A stretch of 41,767 bases of DNA from Bacillus sp. ISL-18. GTDB lineage: Bacteria; Bacillota; Bacilli; Bacillales; Cytobacillaceae. The notes under the pieces were generated by a model that was not told the origin of the DNA, did no database searches, and saw nothing but the letters and a program-made list of their open reading frames with translations. The stretch covers positions 1 to 41,767 of the forward strand of contig NZ_JAGGQG010000015.1 in assembly GCF_018613415.1 (NCBI RefSeq), in the 5' to 3' direction. Shown here one piece after another: positions 16,366-24,718 of this stretch (its first letter is position 1; each line of letters begins with the position of its first letter). Made by a program: the position numbers and the translations under genes.

Positions 16366-17503
16366 ATGTAAGCAAACCAAAGACAAATACGTTGGAATTC
16401 AAGTAAAGGAAGTAGCAGATCCTGCCCTTCAAAAGAATGAGGATATAATTGTCAGAATTACCTCAACGGCTATCTGCGGTTCCGACCTTCATATTTACAG
16501 TGGTGCTCTTCCGGCATCAAAAGATTATGTCATTGGACACGAGCCCATGGGGATTGTGGAAGAAGTCGGACCGGAAGTAACAAGAGTGAAGAAAGGTGAC
16601 CGCGTGGTACTGCCATTTAATATTTCTTGCGGACACTGCCATTACTGCCAAAATCATATGGAAAGTCAATGTGATCATTCCAATGGAAATCCCCATATTG
16701 ATACAGGCGGTTATTTCGGTTTTACAGAAAGATACGGGGGGCATCCAGGCGGGCAAGCCGAATTGCTGCGTGTGCCTTATGGCAATTTCATGCCTTTTGT
16801 GATCCCGGAATCAGCCGAGGTGCCAGATGAAGCCGTGCTGTTCTTATCTGATGTTCTCCCGACTGCCTATTGGAGTGTCGAGAATGCAGGTGTTAAATCC
16901 GGTGATACAGTGGTCGTGCTTGGCTGCGGTCCAGTGGGGTTAATGGCACAAAAGTTTGCCTGGATGAAAGGCGCTTCCCGAGTCATTGCAGTCGATAATC
17001 TTCCATACCGGCTAAACCATACAAAAAAGATGAACAATGTTGAAATCATTAATTTTGATGACTACGATGAAACAGGAGCCTATATCGCTGAACTTACAAA
17101 AGGCGGAGCTGACGTTGTCATTGACTGTGTTGGGATGGATGGAGAAAAAACACCAAGAGAAACAGTCGATCAAAAAATAAAGCTTTCCGGCGGTACGATA
17201 AGTGCGATCAGAATTGGCATGGAGGCTGTCCGCAAATTTGGAACCATACAGTTGACAGGAGTATATGGCTCTAAGTATAATCAATTCCCTCTTGGAAATT
17301 TATTTGAAAGAAACATCCAAATAAAAATGGGACAAGCCCCTGTCATTCATTACATGCAGACCCTGTTCGATATGATTACATCCGGTCAAATCGATCCTAC
17401 AGAAATTATCACCCACCGTGTACCGCTTGATCAAGCAAGCGAAGCGTATAAAATCTTCAATGACCATGAAGACGAATGTATCAAAGTCATTTTGAAGCCA
17501 TAA
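16366..17503 (+). pseudogene. Zinc-dependent alcohol dehydrogenase, 5' end damaged
   Basis: From about 16385 the frame encodes a nearly complete medium-chain dehydrogenase of the glutathione-independent formaldehyde dehydrogenase-like group. It shows catalytic zinc ligands in AICGSDLH and GHEPMG, structural zinc cysteines in CGHCHYCQNHMESQC, and the NAD-binding VLGCGPVGLMAQ. The original start seems to be the ATG at 16366, but it is followed at once by TAA and small indels, and no other in-frame start precedes the ATG at 16547. Translation from 16547 would omit the catalytic Cys and His. The body is well preserved, so the lesion looks recent. Confidence 0.78.
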
Positions 17504-17518
17504 AGAAAAGGCTGCTGA

Positions 17519-17584
17519 TTGGTAGTTGCACTTATGCCTATAGTAAAAACACTTGAATCAATATTTTGATTCAAGCGTTTTTTT
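17519..17584 (+). repeat. Terminator-bearing repeat, copy A
   Basis: GGTAGTTGCACTTATGCCTA then TAGTAAAAACACTTGAATCA and its complement ending in T7. The same block, with a few changes, recurs at 28781-28843; the upstream, unpaired part is also conserved. Confidence 0.55.
17545..17584 (+). terminator. Rho-independent terminator after the alcohol dehydrogenase
   Basis: AAAACACTTGAATCA-ATATT-TTGATTCAAGCGTTTTTTT, a 13-bp stem with one mismatch and T7. Confidence 0.85.
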
Positions 17585-17626
17585 AATTAAATTAAAGACT
17601 ATTCTAATTACACACCAAAACCCATA

Positions 17627-17977
17627 TTAATTTCTTTTTTGTGATTGCAGATACTCTTTCCAGGCAGTAATTCCGCCTTCTAGCAATACAACATTATAGT
17701 TTTTTCTGGACAAGATTGTGGCACATTTTTTGGCAGAGTTTCCTGTTGTACAGGTTACAATGATTTCATGGTTTTTAGGTAATGCTGCGACTTCTTCATC
17801 ACTTTTTTCCTCAAGCTCAAAGATCGTTGTTTTTGGAATATTAAAGTTTTTGATTTTAGCAGCTTCAATGTGAAAGTCATTGTATTTTTCCTCTGCGCGG
17901 ACATCCAGTATGTAAGTTTGGGTATTTTCTTTCAGTCGCTCTTCAAGCTCTTTTGGCGAAATCGTTTTGATTGTCAA
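17627..17977 (-). CDS. Rhodanese-like domain protein
   Basis: A 116-residue single rhodanese domain, the typical size of stand-alone sulfurtransferases (100-130). It has the early YILDVRAEEKY motif and the active-site loop CTTGNSA with Cys76, which would carry a persulfide. It probably moves sulfur or senses redox in the cytosol. The ORF opens three codons earlier with GTG, but AGGGAG is best spaced (8 nt) for the TTG at 17977. No neighbours point to a specific partner. Confidence 0.85.
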   Translation of the reverse strand: MTIKTISPKELEERLKENTQTYILDVRAEEKYNDFHIEAAKIKNFNIPKTTIFELEEKSDEEVAALPKNHEIIVTCTTGNSAKKCATILSRKNYNVVLLEGGITAWKEYLQSQKRN

Positions 17978-18113
17978 AATCAACACTCCCTTTGAAGGTT
18001 TTAAATCTTATAAAATTCCCATCTATTATAACATTGTGGCTCAAATAAAATAATCATACTGCCAAATGATTGTGTGATTAAGGAATGGGATATTCATTTA
18101 GAGAAAGTCATAT

Positions 18114-18153
18114 AAAAAAGCACCTCCATTAATTGATCCATTCAGGAGGCGCT
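18114..18153 (-). terminator. Terminator of the PTS/deglycase operon
   Basis: On the minus strand AGCGCCTCC pairs with GGAGGTGCT and is followed by TTTTTTAT, 15 bp beyond the last gene's stop. Confidence 0.85.
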
Positions 18154-18167
18154 GCCTGTTTTATGAT

Positions 18168-19256
18168 TTAATAAGTATAACTCCCCATTTTTTTATGGAA
18201 ACCAGGATCAGAAGATAGATTGCAATCAATCCCTAAATCGGAAGAAAGCTTTCTGGCAAGGACTTGTAATGGTACAACATATTCTAAAGAAGCAAAATAC
18301 GGATGATTTTTAAAATCAAAGATTAAATTATGAGGATCTTTTTCAAAACCTTTATCAGAGGTTATAACAAAGTTTTTATTTCCTCGTTCCATTTCAAAAT
18401 AGTTTCTCATATTCATCATTCGATTGTAATACTGACCTTCTGAACCAAGATAGAACATGAAAGTATCTTGATCAATCGAATGATAAACGCCGTGCATGAA
18501 TTCCTCTAATTCATATCCTGTTACACTGTATCTAACGGCTTCTAGTACTTTTAATGTTCCTTCCATTAAAGCAGACTTGCACTGCTCATAACCCACCATG
18601 ATGATTCTTCTAGATTTAAGTAATTCCTCTTTATTATCGTTATACCAATTAACACTTTTTCTGGCAATATCAGGGATATTATCCGTTGTGTCAAGCAGAT
18701 CGAATACATAGTTCTCATACTCTAACGCAGTGAGTTTCTTTGATTGTAAGCCAATGTTTAGAGCCAATAATACCAATGAAGCTACTGTTCCAATATATCC
18801 TTTTGTTTTTGGTGCTGCATATTCAGGTCCGACTGAAATTTCTAAGAAACGTTCTGCATGATCGATAATGGGTGTATTTTTCTCTGCAGATGCAGCAATA
18901 GTTGCATATCCTTTTTCCTTGGCCTTATCCAAGGCTAGGATGGTAGATGTAGATCTTCCTGCATGAGAAATACCAATGACCAACGTATTTTCATCCGGTA
19001 AAAATTCTTGATCTTTAAAATCCATCGGATATTGAGCTATGACTGGAATACCTAACACTTTCTCCATCATACTTCTGGACGCTAACCCCGCATGATAACT
19101 GGTTCCTGATCCGACTAAATAGATTCTATTTATTTGCTTTGAGAAAAAGTATACAGTTGCTTCTTCCAGAATCTCATCTTTTTGATCTACCATTCTTCTT
19201 ACTGCATCCTTTGATTCTACAATATAATCATACATATCCCATGTTTGGTTAGTCAT
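18168..19256 (-). CDS. SIS-domain sugar-amine deglycase, second copy (GfrF/FrlB-like)
   Basis: A 362-residue protein with two sugar-isomerase (SIS) domains and no glutaminase domain, like FrlB, FraB and GfrE/GfrF. These deglycases split phosphorylated sugar-amino acid adducts into sugar phosphate and free amine. The sugar-phosphate loop is VGSGTSYH (48-55), with a second loop in SHAGRSTST. Glu239 and His255 are 16 residues apart (LKVLEA...ELEEFMHG), the spacing of the catalytic Glu/His of the GlmS isomerase domain. GAGGAG lies 6 nt before the ATG at 19256. Last gene of the operon. It differs clearly from the first SIS protein, so the two probably act on different adducts. Confidence 0.8.
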   Translation of the reverse strand: MTNQTWDMYDYIVESKDAVRRMVDQKDEILEEATVYFFSKQINRIYLVGSGTSYHAGLASRSMMEKVLGIPVIAQYPMDFKDQEFLPDENTLVIGISHAGRSTSTILALDKAKEKGYATIAASAEKNTPIIDHAERFLEISVGPEYAAPKTKGYIGTVASLVLLALNIGLQSKKLTALEYENYVFDLLDTTDNIPDIARKSVNWYNDNKEELLKSRRIIMVGYEQCKSALMEGTLKVLEAVRYSVTGYELEEFMHGVYHSIDQDTFMFYLGSEGQYYNRMMNMRNYFEMERGNKNFVITSDKGFEKDPHNLIFDFKNHPYFASLEYVVPLQVLARKLSSDLGIDCNLSSDPGFHKKMGSYTY

Positions 19257-19308
19257 ATTATTCTCCTCGCCTATAAGTTTAAATCCCTGTTGTTCTGTCA
19301 ATCGATAT

Positions 19309-19959
19309 TCAAGTTCCTATTAATCTGTCCAATTGTTTCATTTGTCCTTGTGATTTAGAAAAACTCTTTGCTTTTTGGAGGAATCGTTTCGACTGATCCA
19401 CCTCTCCAAGAAATTCATAAAGCTTGGCAAGTCTAAAATAAAGAATGACCACTTCGGGTAATACCTTTGTTTTTTCAATCCTTTTCTCCAAAACACTGAT
19501 ATAGTTCCTGTCATGATCAATATAAATTGTTTTTAGTTCATTCAATTCACGGTATAATTCTTGATTTGATTCTTTATCAATTTGATTAATTAAGAAATGG
19601 TAGATTTCTACTGCATCCTTTTTGTGCCCGAAGTCTAAATAATAACCATATACCGACAGTAAGATACTAACCAAATCTTTCATTTTGACATTCGATTTCC
19701 TTAATTGTTCGGTTATCTCTTTTATTTGATTGTATTGGTTTGTATCTAAATAATATTTAATTTTTAATACTATGATCGTTTTTGAAGAAAAATATAGTTT
19801 TATAGGTAAAGAAGACAACAAATCCATATATTCTTCTTCTTTTTTATAAAGTTTATATTCCATCAATAACGACAAATATTTTTTAGTGATAACCTTCTTA
19901 TAGATAAAACTAGCGAAGATACAAATAAAGAATAATGAGGGGACTAAATAATTAGTCAT
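19309..19959 (-). CDS. Membrane-anchored helical-repeat protein in the PTS operon
   Basis: A 216-residue protein with one N-terminal membrane helix (YLVPSLFFICIFASFIY, residues 4-20) and a cytosolic part made of paired helices resembling tetratricopeptide repeats. Examples are SVYGYYLDFGHKKDAVEIYH and ILYFRLAKLYEFLGEVDQSK, then RFLQKAKSFSKSQG. Its ATG overlaps the end of the epimerase gene by 8 nt (ATGACTAA), so the two are translationally coupled. I know of no such protein in mannose-family PTS operons. It may scaffold operon enzymes at the permease or act as a sensor; both are guesses. Confidence 0.65.
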   Translation of the reverse strand: MTNYLVPSLFFICIFASFIYKKVITKKYLSLLMEYKLYKKEEEYMDLLSSLPIKLYFSSKTIIVLKIKYYLDTNQYNQIKEITEQLRKSNVKMKDLVSILLSVYGYYLDFGHKKDAVEIYHFLINQIDKESNQELYRELNELKTIYIDHDRNYISVLEKRIEKTKVLPEVVILYFRLAKLYEFLGEVDQSKRFLQKAKSFSKSQGQMKQLDRLIGT

Positions 19960-20674
19960 GGTATCGTTTCAGCATTCTAGCAAATCGCTTTGCTGTAATA
20001 TGAGGACGAGTGATGGCATTCCCAACAACAACCGCATAAGCCCCCATGTATAAACATTGGATGGCGATTTCAGGAGTAGAAACCTTACCTTCCATAATCA
20101 CCTTTGTTTCTGTACCTTTTACTGCATCCACAATATCTCGCAATAAAATAAAGTCAGGTGTATCCTTGAGCGTTACATGATCGAAGTAACCCGCTTTTGT
20201 ATATCCTTGTAAGGTAGGTGCGACAAAATCAGCTCCATACTCAGCAGCAATCCTAGCATCTTCAGGAGTGGAAATATCTGCAAAAATGAGAGCTTCGGGA
20301 ATTTCTTTTTTGATTTCCTTTATGGTTTCATAGGAGTACTTTCCATCGTCTCTCTTATGTTTCGTTGCCTGTACCGCAATAATCTCTGCACCAGCATGCC
20401 AAATTTCCCTGGCAGCGTTTAGATGGGGCGTTAAATAAACATCCTTTATATTCCGGTCTATTTTCCAGAGACCGATGATGGGTAAATCGACCGTTTCCTT
20501 GATTCTTTTGATGTCGTCCGGTGAATTCGCTCGTATGCCGACCGCTCCAGCCCATGCTGCACATTCGGCCATTTTTGCCGTCATTCCCTCCATATAATGA
20601 GGCTCACCCGGAACCGCTTGGCAGGAAACGATTAAACCGTCTTTCAATCCGTCGATAATTTCTTCTTTTCTCAT
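19952..20674 (-). CDS. nanE: NanE-like N-acylmannosamine-6-phosphate 2-epimerase
   Basis: A 240-residue TIM-barrel protein of the NanE family, which inverts C2 of N-acetylmannosamine 6-phosphate to give the gluco epimer. Family marks include LIVSCQA, MAECAAWAGAVGIRANS, the catalytic-Lys strand IIGLWKIDR (Lys71), ADISTPEDA, and EGKVSTPE with AVVVGNAITRP at the phosphate site. GGGGAGG lies before the ATG, 12 bp after the IID gene. There is no sialic acid lyase, kinase, NagA or NagB here, so sialic acid use is unlikely. Between two deglycases, it may epimerise an N-substituted mannosamine phosphate instead. Confidence 0.8.
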   Translation of the reverse strand: MRKEEIIDGLKDGLIVSCQAVPGEPHYMEGMTAKMAECAAWAGAVGIRANSPDDIKRIKETVDLPIIGLWKIDRNIKDVYLTPHLNAAREIWHAGAEIIAVQATKHKRDDGKYSYETIKEIKKEIPEALIFADISTPEDARIAAEYGADFVAPTLQGYTKAGYFDHVTLKDTPDFILLRDIVDAVKGTETKVIMEGKVSTPEIAIQCLYMGAYAVVVGNAITRPHITAKRFARMLKRYHD

Positions 20675-20686
20675 CCTAACCTCCCC

Positions 20687-21511
20687 TTACTTTAAAACGC
20701 CTAAAAGAACACCAAGAATACCGAGTATAATCAGCCCAAACATGATCCAGGTTCCACTTACTCTCTTTTGCAGGAGACTATAGCAGCCAAACGTAACGAG
20801 TAAAGGCAACAATTTAGGCATGATCGAATCTAAGGTTTCTTGAACATTAATCTTCGCGTGATTAATGCTAATGGACGTAGGTAATTTGATCACGACCATG
20901 GAAGCAATCAATGCCCCAATCACAACCAGGCCAAGAACCTTGGCGGCTTCTGTTAGTTTTTGCAACGTTCCATTTTCACTAATCTTCGCTAAAAATTCGC
21001 TGCCGCCTTTGTAACCAATTTTAAATCCAAACCATCTTACCAATTCACTCGGGATGACATTCATCAAAAAATACAATAGCGGTCCCAAAATACTTCCTTT
21101 AATCGCCAATGGTGCACCGATTCCCACACCAATGACTCGAAACGTTCCCCAGAAAAACGAGTCCCCGATGCCGGCAAGCGGCCCCATTAGTGCCGCTTTT
21201 ACGGAATTAATGGAAGATACCTCGAACTCGTCTTCTTCGGCATTGGCATACTGTTCCTCCATCGCACAACTGATTCCGAGAATGAATGGTGAAGTGGATG
21301 TCGCACAATTAAAAAACTCTAAGTGTCGTTGATACCCTTCTTTTAGCTGTTCATCATCATCACCGTACAATTTTTTAATAACAGGTGTCATGGCCCATCC
21401 ATATCCCGTCGACATCTGTCTTTCATAATTAAAACAACCGAGAAGCTGGTAATGTCTTACGTAAACACTCATTAAGTCTTTTTTGGTTAACTTCTTTGAG
21501 TTATTTTCCAT
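20687..21511 (-). CDS. PTS mannose/fructose/sorbose family, subunit IID
   Basis: A 274-residue EIID component, which with EIIC forms the membrane channel of a mannose-family phosphotransferase permease. Typical landmarks are the N-terminal KKDLMSVYVRHYQLLGCFNY and GYGWAMTPVIKKLY, the central ALMGPLAGIGDSFFWGTFR, and a C-terminal hydrophobic region. Its ATG shares bases with the stop of the EIIC gene (TAATG), so translation is coupled. Substrate specificity cannot be told from this subunit alone. Confidence 0.93.
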   Translation of the reverse strand: MENNSKKLTKKDLMSVYVRHYQLLGCFNYERQMSTGYGWAMTPVIKKLYGDDDEQLKEGYQRHLEFFNCATSTSPFILGISCAMEEQYANAEEDEFEVSSINSVKAALMGPLAGIGDSFFWGTFRVIGVGIGAPLAIKGSILGPLLYFLMNVIPSELVRWFGFKIGYKGGSEFLAKISENGTLQKLTEAAKVLGLVVIGALIASMVVIKLPTSISINHAKINVQETLDSIMPKLLPLLVTFGCYSLLQKRVSGTWIMFGLIILGILGVLLGVLK

Positions 21512-22251
21512 TAGAATAATTCCCCTTCCCTTGGCTTAAATTGATAATATAGATAGGCGCAGATCGCACCGAATATGGCCGCACCAATCGTTGATATATT
21601 GAAAAAAGCAACAAGCGCAAATCCGAGGAATAGAAAGGCAGCGTATTTTTTATCAAGACTTAACTGCATTAACATTGCAATCCCAAGAGCAGGAAGCAGA
21701 TTTCCTGATTGTGCTAAACCCGCTTGAATCACTTGAGGAATATGATTGACGATCCCTTTAATGACATCTCCACCGACCATAAATCCAATGAACACCATCA
21801 AAAACTTAGACAAGAAGTACATGAGTGAACCTGACCAATTTCCAATGGCGATTCCTTTCCAGCTGCCCTTTGCAATCTGATTGTCCGCATAATGGGCAAA
21901 GGTAGTATTCAAAATTGCCACCCCAATGGCTACAAATTGAGCAAGTAAAGCGATCGGAATCGCTAATGCTAAAGTGGTTTGATAATCGGCGCCCGTTTGA
22001 ATCGCTAATGCAGTCGCTAAAGCAGAGCCAACCACCACATCGGGAGGAGTTGATGTTCCAATCCCCACCAGTCCCATCCAAACTAGTTCAAGTTCACCGC
22101 CTATGATTAAACCCATTTGAAAGTCCCCCATCACCAAACCAACCAGCGGACCAATGATAATGGGCCGATCTAACATGTGCTGCCCGCCAATTCGGCTTTC
22201 CATGTAAACAACTGCAGCAATTAAGGCAATCAAAATTCCTTGAATAACCAT
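21511..22251 (-). CDS. PTS mannose/fructose/sorbose family, subunit IIC
   Basis: A 246-residue polytopic EIIC protein. Characteristic text: DRPIIIGPLVGLVMGDFQMG, LIIGGELELVWMGLVGIGTS and PPDVVVGSALATALAI. It forms the sugar-conducting part of the permease with EIID. GAGGAGG lies 8 nt before the ATG, 19 bp after the EIIB gene. Length and motifs are normal for the family. Confidence 0.93.
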   Translation of the reverse strand: MVIQGILIALIAAVVYMESRIGGQHMLDRPIIIGPLVGLVMGDFQMGLIIGGELELVWMGLVGIGTSTPPDVVVGSALATALAIQTGADYQTTLALAIPIALLAQFVAIGVAILNTTFAHYADNQIAKGSWKGIAIGNWSGSLMYFLSKFLMVFIGFMVGGDVIKGIVNHIPQVIQAGLAQSGNLLPALGIAMLMQLSLDKKYAAFLFLGFALVAFFNISTIGAAIFGAICAYLYYQFKPREGELF

Positions 22252-22270
22252 TACTTTTGCCTCCTCTTAG

Positions 22271-22765
22271 CTAAATAGTATGAAATGCTTTAAGGATTCC
22301 CTCATAATTCATTCTTTCTAAAGAAGGAGTAACTTGAGCAAAAACGTCAATTCCTTTTTCATGCAGCTTTCTAGCATACTCGAAATCTTCGATTGTCATT
22401 TTGATTTGCGGCAAGGTTGAAATTAATTTTTCTTTCTTTTTTAATCCTGCTGTCCCAATATTAACGGTTTTAATACCATTAACCTGTTCACTGACTTTAT
22501 AGGCATCTTCTACACTTTCCGTCACAACAAAAAACTTCTTACTCTTGTATTTCTCACTGTTCAATATTCCTATGGATTCTTCGATATTTTTAATAATCAA
22601 ACTAACCCCTGCCGGTTTCGCCATTTTCATCGTCATACTCATAAAAGCATCCTTTGAAGCTGCATCATTCGCCACTAAAATACAATCCGGCTTCAGCGCA
22701 CTCGTCCAGGAAACTGCTACCATTCCATGAACCAATCGATCATCCACTCTTACTAAACTAATCAT
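22271..22765 (-). CDS. PTS mannose/fructose/sorbose family, subunit IIB
   Basis: A 164-residue cytosolic EIIB of the mannose type. The phosphorylated histidine is His14 in VRVDDRLVHGMVAVSW. It takes phosphate from EIIA and passes it to the incoming sugar. AAGGAG is 7 nt before its ATG, which lies inside the end of the EIIA gene (8-nt overlap). The length is normal. Confidence 0.93.
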   Translation of the reverse strand: MISLVRVDDRLVHGMVAVSWTSALKPDCILVANDAASKDAFMSMTMKMAKPAGVSLIIKNIEESIGILNSEKYKSKKFFVVTESVEDAYKVSEQVNGIKTVNIGTAGLKKKEKLISTLPQIKMTIEDFEYARKLHEKGIDVFAQVTPSLERMNYEGILKAFHTI

Positions 22766-23171
22766 TCGTAAACTCCTTCCCTTCCATTTCTTCGATCAAT
22801 TTGTTCATAAACACTAATTGTTCTCTAGATGATGTTACAACCCTCTCAATGGTTTCCTTATTTATCGTTTCAGGACTAAACACCAATTCCAATAGAATCG
22901 ATAAATTAATCCCGCTGATCACTTGATAACCAAATGCAGCCATGTGTTTTGAAGCAATTCTATTCACGCTGCCACCTGGAATATCTGTCAATACAATAAG
23001 TGGAGATCCTGATAATTCTTTCACTTTCTCGATAAAGTCCTTCTCAAAATCGTTATGTTCCACATAGGCATTCATATAATAAACATTTTTGATCTGACTG
23101 TTAAAAAACTTTACAGACTCATAGAATCCTTCTGCTAGACGACCATGGGTGGCGATGATAAAATTAGTCAC
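22758..23171 (-). CDS. PTS mannose/fructose/sorbose family, subunit IIA
   Basis: A 137-residue EIIA-Man domain. His9 in FIIATHGRLAEGF is the residue phosphorylated by HPr; VLTDIPGGSVNRIA is the typical second motif. The start is GTG at 23171, with GGAAGGGGG upstream. It lies 61 bp downstream of the first SIS gene. IIA and IIB are separate proteins here, not fused as in E. coli ManX. Confidence 0.92.
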   Translation of the reverse strand: MTNFIIATHGRLAEGFYESVKFFNSQIKNVYYMNAYVEHNDFEKDFIEKVKELSGSPLIVLTDIPGGSVNRIASKHMAAFGYQVISGINLSILLELVFSPETINKETIERVVTSSREQLVFMNKLIEEMEGKEFTND

Positions 23172-23232
23172 TCTAAACCCCCTTCCAGAAATATGAATGG
23201 CTATCTAAATTGACATAAGGTGATGGTAAAAA

Positions 23233-24303
23233 TTATCTTACATGGGAGAAACTTCTTGTTTTATGCGGATAGATAGACGTGTCATAGCCGATTGATTCAC
23301 AATTCCTAGCAGCCATTATTTGAAACGGCATAATGAATAATATCGGACTAAACACCTTACTTATAGGGGCAGCTAAATATAAGTCTTTACTTCTAAGAGT
23401 GATGGTTTGATTCGTGATTATAAATTGATGTTCTGTTAGCTGATCTAAGAAAGACCTAAACTTCTCAATTGATTGGATCTCTTCTCCTTCAGACGCAATC
23501 ATAAAAATATACTGCTTAGAGTCAAAGGCCATTTCATATCCATGAAGCAGCTCTTCAAGTTCATGTGCAGAAAGCGGTTTATGAAAGGTTTCGTACATCT
23601 TTAAATAACCTTCCATCGCTGTCACGTAATTATGGCCGTAGCCTGCGATCGACCCTTTTTCCATGGTCATTAATTCATATTTGTTCCTCTTGTACCATTC
23701 TTCAATTTGCTCTATGGCAGATGGCAGTTGACTAATATCCTTTTCCAACGATTCCATTATTGTTTTATAATCAAGCTCTGATAGATTCCCAATCCGTTTG
23801 CCGATTTCAACAGCCATTAGGATGGATGTAAATACTGTAGAGGTATATCCTCTTGTTTCAATTGGAATCTTCTCTTTCCCACAATTTAAATGAATTGATA
23901 ATTTTGCTTCATTCGTAATGAAACTGTTTAAATCTTCTGTGAGTGCAACCGTCTGAATCCCCAATAGATTCCCTTTTTTCACCGCATTTATGGAGGAAAC
24001 CGACGTTCCGGACTGAGAAATAGCTATAAGCATTGTTTCTTCATTCTTAAAATTTTTGCTAAAAATTTCATATCTCGAAAAAAAGGTAGGTATCGAAACC
24101 GATGTTTCGAAGTCTGTATATTGGTCAAAATACATTTTCATTAATAAGGCCGCATGATAGCTTGTTCCAGATCCCGTCAAATACACTCTTTTAATTTGAT
24201 TCTTTTCTATAAAGTTTAGTAACGGTATACATGTCTCATCTCTGGAGTCTAAGATTTTTTTTAGCCTATTGGGCTGATCGTAGATATAATCAATCATCTT
24301 CAT
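23233..24303 (-). CDS. SIS-domain sugar-amine deglycase, first copy (GfrE/FrlB-like)
   Basis: First gene of the operon: 356 residues, two SIS domains, no glutaminase part. The sugar-phosphate loop TGSGTSYH is at 43-50 and ISQSGTS at 95-101. Glu238 and His254 (KMYET...ELEELLHG) keep the 16-residue spacing of the catalytic Glu/His pair of GlmS. The family cleaves fructosamine- or aldosamine-6-phosphates (FrlB, FraB, GfrE, GfrF). AGGAG is 9 nt before the ATG at 24303; the ORF opens two codons earlier with TTG. A GntR operator candidate lies 157 bp upstream. Likely product: glucose 6-phosphate plus the amine; the exact substrate is unknown. Confidence 0.8.
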   Translation of the reverse strand: MKMIDYIYDQPNRLKKILDSRDETCIPLLNFIEKNQIKRVYLTGSGTSYHAALLMKMYFDQYTDFETSVSIPTFFSRYEIFSKNFKNEETMLIAISQSGTSVSSINAVKKGNLLGIQTVALTEDLNSFITNEAKLSIHLNCGKEKIPIETRGYTSTVFTSILMAVEIGKRIGNLSELDYKTIMESLEKDISQLPSAIEQIEEWYKRNKYELMTMEKGSIAGYGHNYVTAMEGYLKMYETFHKPLSAHELEELLHGYEMAFDSKQYIFMIASEGEEIQSIEKFRSFLDQLTEHQFIITNQTITLRSKDLYLAAPISKVFSPILFIMPFQIMAARNCESIGYDTSIYPHKTRSFSHVR

Positions 24304-24423
24304 TACCAATCACTCCTATTAACTTAGCAAATCCATTTCTGGTATACTTATTTAAAGATTCACACCTCCTATCATTCATGACTCATTTCATAACTGACAA
24401 AATATTCAGAAAAAGGTAGTTGT

Positions 24424-24442
24424 AACTTCCTTACTGGAAGTT
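24424..24442. promoter_or_regulatory. Short perfect hairpin in the operon leader
   Basis: AACTTCC-TTACT-GGAAGTT lies between the operator at 24460 and the first operon gene. It could be a leader stem-loop or a second protein site; no T-run follows, so it is not an obvious terminator. Confidence 0.35.
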
Positions 24443-24459
24443 GATTTGTTAGTATATTA

Positions 24460-24487
24460 TGTATATACAAATATGAATATGTATATA
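24460..24487. promoter_or_regulatory. GntR operator candidate 1 (operon side)
   Basis: A 28-bp block beginning with the perfect palindrome TGTATATACA and ending TATGTATATA. The identical 28 bp recur at 24589-24616. GTATATAC fits the GT-N-TA-N-AC pattern of HutC-type GntR sites. This copy lies on the side of the minus-strand operon. Confidence 0.65.
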
Positions 24488-24588
24488 TTTTTAAAATTAA
24501 TTTCTCCTCCTTATTATTCATTCAAAACCTCATCTAATGACTCAGCTTTCGGAAATATTCCTTTATTTATATGGATATTACTTCAAAA

Positions 24589-24616
24589 TGTATATACAAA
24601 TATGAATATGTATATA
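24589..24616. promoter_or_regulatory. GntR operator candidate 2 (regulator side)
   Basis: Exact repeat of the 28-bp block at 24460-24487, in the same orientation, 129 bp away and about 100 bp before the gntR start. Two sites between divergent genes suggest autoregulation and possibly looping. Confidence 0.65.
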
Positions 24617-24718
24617 ATTTTGTTCTCTCTCCATCCATTAAAGTCTCATAATACTGTCAAGACGGAATAAACTATTATTGCATAATAGAAAATTTTCAAA
24701 GAAAGGGGTCATAACTAT

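Noticed and set aside
16547..17503. Shortened functional alcohol dehydrogenase starting at 16547
   Set aside because: It would miss the catalytic zinc Cys and His; the homologous reading continues upstream without a start, so it is a pseudogene.
19952..20674. NanE as part of a sialic acid pathway
   Set aside because: No sialic acid transporter, lyase, ManNAc kinase, NagA or NagB is present; the PTS and two deglycases point to another substrate.
24362..24371. Leader peptide: strong AGGAGGTG followed by a tiny frame on the minus strand
   Set aside because: The only frames are three codons (GTG AAT CTT TAA) or have wrong spacing; not supportable as an attenuator.
24446..24670. 74-codon plus-strand ORF with VYTNMNMYI occurring twice
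   Set aside because: The repeated peptide is only the translation of the two 28-bp operator candidates; there is no ribosome-binding site, and the region is the divergent promoter.
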